From the NCBI GenBank assembly GCA_949126835.1, contig OX421497.1, forward strand, positions 30,553,742 through 30,617,741: a stretch of DNA of 64,000 bases, given 5' to 3'. A program made the translations under genes and the position numbers. The notes under the pieces are model-generated. The model was not told the DNA's origin, ran no database searches, and saw only the letters and a list, made by a program, of their open reading frames with translations. This document shows, piece after piece, positions 54,401 to 63,700 of the stretch (position 1 is the first letter of the stretch; each line of letters begins with the position of its first letter). Source of the stretch: Anisus vortex (lineage: Eukaryota > Mollusca > Gastropoda > Planorbidae).

Positions 54401-57274
54401 AGAATATCCTGTTTGGAGACTATCCAATGAGAATATCCTGTTTGGAGACTATCCAATGAGAATATCCTGTTTGGAGACTACCCAATGAGAATATCCTGTT
54501 TGGAGACTACCCAATGAGAATATCCTGTTTGGAGACTACCCAATGAGAATATCCTGTTTGGAGACTACCCAATGAGAATATCCTGTTTGGAGACTATCCA
54601 ATGAGAATAGCCTGTTTGGAGACTATCCAATGAGAATATCCTGTTTGGAGACTACCCAATGAGAATATCCTGTTTGGAGACTACCCAATGAGAATATCCT
54701 GTTTGGAGACTACCCAATGAGAATATCCTGTTTGGAGACTACCCAATGAGAATATCCTGTTTGGAGACTACCCAATGAGAATATCCTGTTTGGAGACTAC
54801 CCAATGAGAATATCCTGTTTGGAGACTACCCAATGAGAATATCCTGTTTGGAGACTACCCAATGAGAATATCCTGTTTGGAGACTACCCAATGAGAATAT
54901 TCTGTTTGGAGACTACCCAATGAGAATATCCTGTTTGGAGACTACCCAATGAGAATATCCTGTTTGGAGACTACCCAATGAGAATATCCTGTTTGGAGAC
55001 TATCCAATGAGAATATCCTGTTTGGAGACTATCCAATGAGAATATCCTGTTTGGAGACTATCCAATGAGAATATCCTGTTTGGAGACTATCCAATGAGAA
55101 TATCCTGTTTGGAGACTACCCAATGAGAATATCCTGTTTGGAGACTACCCAATGAGAATATCCTGTTTGGAGACTACCCAATGAGAATATCCTGTTTGGA
55201 GACTACCCAATGAGAATATCCTGTTTGGAGACTATCCAATGAGAATATCCTGTTTGGAGACTACCCAATGAGAATATCCTGTTTAAAGACTACCCAATGA
55301 GAAATTATTGTCCTGCAAAACAAACTGGTCAGTAGCACAATATTGCTATATATACTATTCACTCTACTTTATAAATATTTATTAATTATATTTCTTTCTA
55401 CTATAGTATTATACTTTTCACACAAAGGATATACAATTAATATGCTAAACAATCTTGACAAGCAATACAAGAAAGTAAACCCTGCTCCCTCCCCAACACA
55501 CACACACACATTAAAACAGGATTTATAAAAGAAAACTAACTACATGATAGAAAGTGTATTACTAACCTGATAAAAATTAAAAATAAGAGTCATATTGCAG
55601 TGAATCCCAAACTGAGCTTCAAGAATCCTAGAGGAAAAACATAAACACCATTTGTATTAAAAATTAAATCATGCAAATTGAAGACCACCCAGAAAACTAG
55701 TGTTTCACTTGGTTCTAGATTTTGCTCAATGTTGGAAAAGGTTGAGAATATCACCTTGCAGCCTGAACTCCCTCCCAGGTAGATGCCAATTTAATAAGAA
55801 TCCTTTCCTTGTCAATGCCAGCTTCATCATAGAGCTTGATCAGTTTCTGAGCTTTTTCTACCATTGCCTCTGTATCAAATGACAGCCTAGTTATGACAAA
55901 TATCCACAAATATAAGATATTTTCTAATTTTAAAGGCTTCAAAGATTTATAAGTTATTGAAAAATGTCAAAGTCATGCGTATAACTTATATATCTTAATG
56001 CATACAGTACATACTGTACATTTATAGATAAAATAATAAAGTATATATATTTAAATACCTTGCATCTACTTCAGTGGAGACTCTTCCAGGGATAATTTTC
56101 AGAATTTCAACTCCAAAATTAACACAGACTTTATCCATGGCATTGATTAGCTGCTGAGGTTCTTTCCTGTATAGTTTCAAAAACAACATCATTTCTGTGG
56201 GACTTATTATAGTTCTTCCCCTATCCAACTTAATATAAAAATTGTTCAAATAGGACAAAAGTGAATGATAAAGAAAAAAAGATGTTCATACCCGCCTAAT
56301 GATTTGGCATAGCTAACAGCTTCATCCATCAACTTTTGGTAAGCTGGCATGTTTGCTGCTGCAAAAATCAGGGATGGGTTGGTGGTGGCATCAGTTGGTT
56401 TAAATTTCTCCATAGCTAAGAAATGAAAATGAGAAAAAAATTAGTTTATTGAATATTATCCTTCTGGCATTCCTGACAATGTGTTCAAGGGTGCTGATTG
56501 GGTTTTGGAATAATATATGAAAACAAATTATCACGAACCCCTTGTAGAATTAAATTTAAATTATGTGGTCTCATTAAAGAGGTTGCAATAAATGACTAAC
56601 AATAGTAATTATTGATAGCTAACTTAATTAATAAAAATAATTTATTTTAATAAAACAACTCTTCAGACGATACCAATTTAAATAAAATTTATTTACTAAC
56701 TTAAACTTATTAATATAACCAGTGCTTTTTTTGTGACGGTAAGCACCGGTACGGTGTACCGGCACCTTTTTTAATGTGGGGAAGAAATTATTACTTTTCT
56801 TGTATTTTAACGTTTATTATTAATTTATTATATTAATTATTAATTTGTTAAAATTGAATTATTTTAAAATTGCACGCAATAAGAATTAAAATATAAAATG
56901 CGAAACTGCTTTAAAAGTTAGGCAATCCATCACTGAGTACCTGCACCTATTTTTTTACCAAAAAAGCACTGAATATAACATAAAAATAGAATAGAAAATA
57001 AACTCACGAAAATCCTTACAACAGAATAAAACAACAATGTAGACTAGTTAGGGTTACTTGTACATAAAAGATGTTACACAGCTCTGCCACTAATAATAAT
57101 AATCTCTACAATAGATAAGCCTAAACACAAGACTTAATCGACTACTACATTGATGTAAAAACTTCTCTTCTATAACGCGAATCTCCTATATTTATAATAT
57201 ACATGTTAGAGATTTCTGGAATAAAAGTATGCTAAGAATAACTCACAAAAATTGTCAACATCTCTTTCTAACAT
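51307..57274 (-). CDS. TALDO1: Transaldolase, 9 exons (exon 1 tentative), about 309 aa
   Basis: Cytosolic enzyme of the non-oxidative pentose phosphate pathway. It transfers a dihydroxyacetone unit between sugar phosphates through a Schiff-base lysine. Exons 2-9 join in phase and match animal transaldolase along its length: [10 protein letters not shown] with Asn22, [10 protein letters not shown] with Glu83, [12 protein letters not shown] with the Schiff-base Lys119, [25 protein letters not shown], and the C-terminal [18 protein letters not shown]. The human enzyme is 337 aa. The proposed exon 1 (57,247-57,274) fits the splice phase and has a stop just upstream of its ATG. However, it gives only nine residues and lacks the conserved ADTGDF context of the catalytic Asp, so the real first exon may lie further upstream, possibly beyond the retrotransposon and outside the window. 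Intron 5 carries a large minisatellite and intron 1 a MITE. Confidence 0.94.
52063..52130 (-). CDS. TALDO1: Transaldolase exon 8
   Basis: Acceptor ATTCAG, donor G|GTAAGA. Encodes [20 protein letters not shown]. Confidence 0.92.
52882..53011 (-). CDS. TALDO1: Transaldolase exon 7
   Basis: Acceptor TGTAAG, donor TC|GTAAGT. Encodes [24 protein letters not shown] and [10 protein letters not shown]. Confidence 0.97.
53745..53859 (-). CDS. TALDO1: Transaldolase exon 6
   Basis: Acceptor CTGTAG, donor G|GTGAGA. Encodes [20 protein letters not shown] and on to FEPLEDPG. Confidence 0.97.
53936..55298 (+). repeat. 29-bp minisatellite, exactly 47 units without an indel, in transaldolase intron 5
   Basis: The unit runs GAGAATATCCTGTTTGGAGA then CTACCCAAT. 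The array spans 1,363 bp, which equals 47 x 29. Units differ only by substitutions, mainly CTACCCAAT versus CTATCCAAT, AATAT versus AATAG (three cases), ATCC versus ATTC (two cases), and TTTAAAGA in the final unit. The C/T variants come in runs (four T-type units near 54,350-54,480 and again near 55,000-55,090), and the order of variants around the two runs is similar, which suggests block duplication of many units. Confidence 0.98.
55567..55627 (-). CDS. TALDO1: Transaldolase exon 5
   Basis: Acceptor CTCTAG, donor CAG|GTTAGT. Encodes [20 protein letters not shown], matching HCNMTLLFSFAQ of the family. The donor opens the intron with the minisatellite. Confidence 0.95.
55755..55886 (-). CDS. 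TALDO1: Transaldolase exon 4
   Basis: Acceptor AACTAG, donor AG|GTGATA. Encodes [16 protein letters not shown] and [18 protein letters not shown] with Lys119. Confidence 0.97.
56059..56166 (-). CDS. TALDO1: Transaldolase exon 3
   Basis: Acceptor ATACAG, donor AG|GTATTT. Encodes [15 protein letters not shown] and [12 protein letters not shown] with active-site Glu83. Confidence 0.96.
56292..56415 (-). CDS. TALDO1: Transaldolase exon 2
   Basis: Acceptor TTTCTTAG, donor GG|GTATGA. Encodes [20 protein letters not shown] and on to AKSLGG. Confidence 0.95.
56720..56971. mobile_element. CAGTGC-ended MITE, copy 2, perfect 8-bp target duplication
   Basis: Starts CAGTGCTTTTTTTGTGACGG and ends ACCAAAAAAGCACTG. 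AATATAAC flanks both sides (56,712-56,719 and 56,972-56,979). Contains GCACCGGTACGGTGTACCGG, a near-perfect inverted repeat close to the left end. Lies in the intron upstream of transaldolase exon 2. Confidence 0.95.
57247..57274 (-). CDS. TALDO1: Transaldolase candidate exon 1
   Basis: ATG at 57,274-57,272, 28 nt, donor TTT|GTGAGT. Joined to exon 2 it gives [16 protein letters not shown]. Against ADTGDF.A.DEYKP of the human enzyme, only the D..NF spacing is kept, so this is a weak candidate. Confidence 0.35.
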
Positions 57275-57592
57275 TTTCTAGGCTATGAAAGAGTGCTCTA
57301 GTATCATCTAGTAAACAGCAACTAATTACGCGTCAGTGGCAGAGTTCAACGGGAGATCAGGGGAAATAACCTACTTAAACTTAAACACGCATAACAAAAT
57401 TAAACATGAAAAACTGTTTTTTTACCCTAACCCTAAAATATTTATTTATTTTTTTAAAATGTATTTAAAGTCATAGTCATTTTTTATGAAAATATCTGTC
57501 ATAGGATTAAGGGTTTCTAAAACACGATATGATCTGTGATCAGCTTCACACATCTATTTGACATTATCACCTTATATATTTGCAAAGATAGG

Positions 57593-57750
57593 GCACTGTG
57601 GCCGAGCTACCAAGGGTTCTGGGTTCGAATCCTGGTGAAGGCCAGGATGGATTTGTTCTTGGGACTGGGTGGGTGTCCCTGAGTCAACCCAGCTCATTGG
57701 TGACTGCCGTTACTTGGGCTAAAATAAAGGCGGCTGGGCATTGTGCATTA
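57593..57750 (+). mobile_element. tRNA-derived SINE, copy D, 3'-truncated
   Basis: Best tRNA head of the four: GGGCACTGTGGCCGAGCTAC with a B box GGTTCGAATCC at 57,632-57,642. The body reads to AAAGGCGGCTGGGCATTGTG and then stops before the usual 3' region. It lies 320 bp upstream of the candidate transaldolase start. Confidence 0.82.
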
Positions 57751-57814
57751 AATTAATTACTTGGGCTATTAAATGTTTTTCCGTAACAATATATTTATAT
57801 AGTCTGCTCGACTA

Positions 57815-58325
57815 CTCACTCCATCTAATTTATACAGCCTGCTTGATACTTTTATCTGCCAGCTGAATCAAGACATGCAAAAATTGTGAAGATGTTTAAG
57901 GAACAAGACTAAACTGTTCAATATTCCAAAAATGTTACAGATAGAATCACCACAGAAGCTGCATGTACACAATCTAGATTCAGGGAACAGTATGTCACAA
58001 ACCAAGATTGTGGGTTGATTTCAAAGATGCCCTTTTGAACAACCGATTGGTTGCCCTCCATGCTAGCAGCATTCTCAAATGCCTGGCTGTGGCAGTTGCC
58101 AATCTAAATCTCATCATTCGCCAGTTTTCTTCATATGAGCCTATATCTGCTCAAGTATCTCTGAGCATTTACCCTTTGTCTCAATAAAGCGTAAAAAAGA
58201 TGTTGCATAGTCATTACATTTTTATGTAGTGCAACACATTGCTCAGCTGGCCTGTGTGAGATACATCAGGAAAGCCATAAAATTAATTATGCAAACTTGA
58301 CTTAATCTATGACTTTCTCCTCATT
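57815..58325. repeat. Unclassified dispersed repeat, short copy
   Basis: Shares CTCACTCCATC, GCTTGATACTTTTATCTGCC, CTGAATCAAGAC, AGCATTCTCAAATGCCTGGC and AATTATGCAAACTTGACTTA with the long copy at 47,637-48,800, in the same order and orientation. Diverged, with no intact frame. Confidence 0.55.
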
Positions 58326-58329
58326 TGCT

Positions 58330-59020
58330 CTTCCACAATGCTCAAAATCAAGGAGAAGGGAAGGGCAATCCGCAGTAGCAAAAATAAAATGTTGTATCAT
58401 TACCTTTAAAGACTCATTTTGGTAACAAAATTCTGATTTATGTGAGATTTTTTCTTTTTTTATGAAATTTGATACTATCTTTTTTTTTTTTGACAAAGGC
58501 CCTCAAAATGCTTTAGAACATGCAGCCACCCCACTCCCACTCTGAATAGTCACTGTGTCCATCCAACCTATCTATGAGTCAAGTACTTGGATAACTTTAA
58601 ACTAAGGGTGTAATCTATCCACTTGCCTGACCTGTATACAGATAGATATGGTAGCCTTTAAATTATTATATAGGCCTAAACATTCTATAGTTAATAGATT
58701 CTCCAATTTTATAGGCCTACTTACTAGTACTTAGTCTTATTACTTAGATAGATTGTCAGGAGTCACTTGTATCAGAATCTAATATGAATGACATATTGTA
58801 TTAACAACACACCGCAGACCTAGACTTGCATAATATTATAATGTATTGATCTATTAGAAAATGTTTCAGGTAGCGCAACTTAAAAGAACATGTATGATCT
58901 ACCAGAAAAGGTTTTGCGTAGCACAAATTAAAAGAATATTATTACAAGGCAATTTATTCACCATAATAAATTATGGATGAGACCTTCTATTTAGATCACA
59001 CAAGTATAATTATGATTTAT
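58330..59020. other. Intergenic, with a ~48-bp imperfect direct duplication
   Basis: Two adjacent blocks starting TGATCTATTAGAAAATG (58,848) and TGATCTACCAGAAAAGG (58,895) are related over about 48 bp. Nothing else supportable. Confidence 0.45.
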
Positions 59021-59022
59021 AA

Positions 59023-59964
59023 TGTTATTACGGCTAGAGCCCCCATTCAATTTATGAAAATAATAGTTATAGTATTGTTATTATTAGTGTGAGTATCCTT
59101 GTATTAGTGAAGATCTTATTATATTAATCTGAAGTTTATTTGTAGTTGTCTAGAGTATTCCTGGTTCTTATAATCCCCTGGCAATTCACATAGCGTAGTT
59201 TTAGAGTTTTCAGTTGATTTACTTCATGTATAATTATTTATGTGGCTCATATTATACAGCAAGAACCTCGATGTCGAGTGGTAGTGTAGATTATTAATAT
59301 AGTTGAATAAATATTACACATACACACATGTATATAACTTTGAAATATTGACGCTAACCAAGTTGTGTAGAAAGCAACGATAAATTTGGTTTAATTTACA
59401 ACATCAATCCAGTAGGAATCCAAATAATATTATATACACAATCAAGAACTACACATATTCCAATTAGTAATGAATATCCTCAATGAACATATAGCATTGT
59501 AGTTAATAGTAGAATAATAAATTTTCCATAATACAACTCAAATAGAAACGATTCTCAGAGACTCAGAATCTTAGATGTTATCCGATCGAATGTACGCCAA
59601 GAACTGACCAAAAGTGTCGAATCGCGCAGAAATACATTACGGGTCAACCGTTGGAAAAACCAGACAGCCCAGCGACACGAATATTTAAATCAAGCCTGCA
59701 TGCTGACTGCGTGATCAGAATGTCAAGCAACAACGCTCTAACAAAATAAGGAGAGACCGGACGACCCCGACACGCCGTGTCCACGTGAACAGTTCATGCT
59801 TCCATCGAGGTTAATAAAAAAACAATAATGCTCTCACCAGGTTAGGAAAAACCCGGGGGGAAACCCTGAGCTGAGAAACACTTCATATCGTTCAAACGCA
59901 ACTCGCTCAAATGATTTAGTTGGCCTACCAACATCACAATGTAGGGAATTTACGTTTCGTAACA
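59023..59964 (-). repeat. Probable 3' LTR of the Gmr1-like retrotransposon
   Basis: Read on the minus strand, the block starts TGTTACGAAACG (59,964) and ends GCTCTAGCCGTAATAACA (59,023). The ends form a short TG..CA inverted repeat, as LTRs do. It lies downstream of the pol stop on the same strand, and a TTTAAATA box occurs near 59,680. The 5' LTR is outside the window, so the ends cannot be confirmed by comparison. No clear polypurine tract precedes it. Confidence 0.5.
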
Positions 59965-60738
59965 GTCGCCCGTACCAAAAGGAAAAGAACATTGCATACT
60001 AAACAATAGAAGTGTGCAATTTCTTTTAGAACCGCCTGCACTTAACTTTAGTTCTAAACAATATACAAAAAAAAAACTGACTCCACCTGGGTAGTCCGTT
60101 AAATAAGACAAGTAAGGGAAATAATTTATTCTATTAAACCCTCATCATATAGGATCTCAAGTTATCCTTAGACCATAACACATGTTCGCGTTATTCTAAA
60201 AAATTATACTCTCTGAGATATCATTCCTTATAAACATCATCATCTTATTTATAAGGTAAAAATCAACATAACTAATGTTATCATATTAAACAATTCAATC
60301 ATTAATTAATTCAACTTAAATGAAATTAATATTTAAATAAATTTTAAAGTAAGAGTTTAATCTTAAGTGTGTAAGCATGTGAAGTGTATGCACATTACTC
60401 TATCTTGGTTTTTACATAATCACAACTATAGTTTGATTGTTTCAAAATAAGGATGTACATTTCTGTTCATTCATTATCTTACTAATAAAGAAAATTATGT
60501 CCATAAATCAATAATACTTAAAAGTAACTTATTAGGTTTTTTTCTTTTTTCCTACAACAATAATAATATTTGTTTTAGCAAATGGAAATATTCATGGCAT
60601 AAAATAAGGCATAAGATATTGCATAAAATAATCACAACATATTCATATATTCATGCATTTATATTTTAAATGATCCAATTCTCTTAGTTAGGATTATCAG
60701 AATATATACATGAAGTTATCTATTTCCTTATACATTTG
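59965..60738 (-). other. Non-coding 3' region of the retrotransposon
   Basis: About 775 bp between the pol stop and the probable LTR, AT-rich, with a purine run on the minus strand (AGGAAAAAAGAAAAAAACC, ~60,537-60,555). If that run is the polypurine tract, the LTR would start near 60,536 instead. Confidence 0.4.
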
Positions 60739-63700
60739 TTACATGCGCGATAGGGTGTCCGCGACGATGTTATCTTTTCCAGATAAGTGAGTTATTTTTA
60801 AGTTGTAAGCTTGAATAAACAAACTCCATCTTAGAATGCGCTGATTTTGTTTGATGCGGGAAAGAAATACTAGGGGATTGTGATCAGTGAATATCTCGAT
60901 TGGGAACTGAGAACCATTTACATAGTAATTGAAATGTTTCAATGCTTGGATAAGTCCTAGTAATTCCTGCTCTATTGTGCTATAATTTACCTCATGTGGG
61001 TTAAATTTTTTTGAACAAAAGCTAATGGGATGTTCAAGTGAATCATCTCTTATTTGTGAGATTACCGCGCCCATTCCTGTATTACACGAGTCTACCGTTA
61101 TTCTGAAAGGTTTAGTATAATCAGGTGAGACTAATACTGGTGCCTTGGTCAGTATGTCTTTTATATCGTTAAAGGCTTGGTCACATTCCTGAGTCCACTT
61201 AAATTGATTTTTCTTTCTCAAGAGATTTGTCAAAGGGCAAGTGATAATAGAAAAGTTTTTACAAAACTTCCTGTAGTACCCGGCCATACCCAGAAATCCT
61301 CGAAGTTGTTTCTGCGTTTTAGGGACAGGGAATTCCTGTATAGCTTTGACTTTGGCATTCACTGGTTTTACTTTGCCATTACCCACTACATGACCTAAAT
61401 ATTCAATTTCTGCATGGCAAAATTGACTTTTAACTAGGTTTATAGTAAGATTAGCCTGTTTTAGTTTTTGGAATAATAGTTTTAACTGATGTAGATGATC
61501 ATTAAAGTTATTACTGAACACTACGATATCGTCCAGATATGCATGGCATTGTGGGATATCATGGATAATAGTGTTTATTAGTCTTTGAAAACTAGCTGGA
61601 GCATTGACCATTCCGAATGGCATTACTTTAAACTTATATAATCCATCAGGAGTAACAAAAGTTGATACCTCCTGAGCCCTATCTGTTAATGGGATTTGGA
61701 AATAAGCTGTTAGTAAGTCAATCTTAGTTACATAGTTTGCAGTGCTTACTCTATCGATTAAATCATCTATCCGTGGTATGGGATACGAATCTGTTTTTGT
61801 CACTTGGTTTAATTTCCTATAGTCTACACAAAAGCGTAGTGAACCATCAGATTTGGGAACCAACACACATGGGGATGACCAATCACTGTTACTGTGAGTA
61901 ATTATATCATTGCTCAGCATATAATCAATTTCTTTACGGATGTGTTCAAGTTGTATGGGATTAACCCTATACGGATGTTGTTTGACAGGTTTAACATTAT
62001 CATCTTTTAAAACTACATCATGGGTAACCAAAGTTGTTTTGTTAGGAACATCACTAAACAAATTTACATGATCATAGATTAAACCCTTGATAGAAGTCTG
62101 TTCACCTGAGTCTAGATGTGCCAGTTTATCATTGAGGTTTTTAAGTGCTTCAGTGTTTTGAAGTTTACTTTCTATGATTGTCTTTTTAAATTTAGGCGGG
62201 GGTGTTTCAACAGTTTTGATAGCACTCACTGGCCTAATGTCAGTTTGTTCTTCCCTAACAACATAAGGTTTTAGCATGTTTATATGGCACAGTCTCTGTG
62301 TTTTCCTTCTATCAGGGGTTTTTACAAGGTATGTTACATCACTGATTTTATCTAAAACCTGATATGGTCCTGTATATTTTGCACTCAGGGGTTGTCCAGA
62401 CAATTGGGTCAACATGAGGACTTTATCACCAGGATGGAAACATCGGGATCTGGCCTTGACATCATAGTACCCTTTCATTCTTTTCTGAGCCTGCAAAAGA
62501 TTATCTTTAACATGATTAAAAGCATGATAGATTCTATTGCTAAATTGTTCCACATAAGCTACGAGTCCAGTCTCTTCATCAGAATTTAACAAGGTTTCCT
62601 GCAACAGTTTTAGAGGTCCTCGAACTGAATGTCCAAACACTAACTCGAACGGACTGAATCCAAGAGATTCCTGCACAGTTTCTCTAGTCGCGAAAAGAGC
62701 GAATGGAATACCGCGATCCCAGTCTTCAGTGTTCTCAAAACAGTATGTGCGGAGCATGGTTTTCAGAGTCTGATGATATCTTTCTAGGGCACCTTGGCTT
62801 TGCGGATGGTACGCAGTTGAAGTTGCATGTTGGATGCCTAGTTTCTTTAAGACCTGGTTAAACAGCTTTGATGTAAAGTTAGATCCTTGGTCTGACTGTA
62901 TAGTCTTTGGAAGACCGTATCTTGAACAAAATGCAATCAGTGCGTCAGATATCTTATCTGCGTTAATGGTGCGTAGCGGAATAGCTTCAGGATATCTCGT
63001 GGCAGTGCACATTATAGTGAATAAGTACTGGTGTCCTGTCTTTGTTTTAGGCAAAGGACCTACACAGTCTATTAGCAAGTGGCTAAATGGTTCTGCAAAG
63101 GCGGGTATTGGCTTTAGAGGTGCTACCGGTATAGTCTGGTTAGGTTTACCAACTATCTGGCATGTATTGCATGACTTGCAGTATTTTGTGACGTCACGAT
63201 GTAGTCCAGGCCAATAGAAGTACGGAAGAATTCGACGGTAAGTCTTGTTCACTCCTAGATGACCAGCATATGGCGTGTCATGAGCCATGTGTAAGATGTC
63301 ATTACGATATATGGCTGGTACCACAATCTGACTTCCTTCTCTGCAATTGTCATTATCACATTTCACATCTCTCCATTTTTGCATTAATATTCCCTCCTTC
63401 AGAAAAAATCCATTTCCGTTCATTTCTGCCTCCTGTTCAGTTATCACCTTTTTCTTCAGGTGTTTAATTCCTGAATCTCTATTCTGTTCTAATAGGAGTA
63501 ATTGTCGAGGTGACAAATTACTTTCAGTAGTCTTGACTGAGGGACCACTCAAGATGTCAGCCAGGAAAGTTGCCTGTAGGTCAATTTCTGGTTCTATTTT
63601 TGACTTTGACATGGTTTCGACAGACTTTTGTTGTTGGGCCATACCTCTCGTGACGATGCATATAGGTTTGATAAAGCTCTCACTTTTATTGAGGTATTGT

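Noticed and set aside
53936..55298. A 29-bp repeat array that superficially resembles a CRISPR repeat length
   Set aside because: Units are directly adjacent with no spacers, inside an intron of an animal gene; it is a minisatellite.
57424..57437. Telomere-like CCCTAACCCTAA
   Set aside because: Only two units; chance occurrence is likely. The same applies to CCCTAAACCCTAACC near 51,893.
57593..57670. Possible tRNA gene (good A and B boxes)
   Set aside because: No acceptor stem or cloverleaf closes around the boxes, and the sequence continues into the SINE body shared with three other copies.
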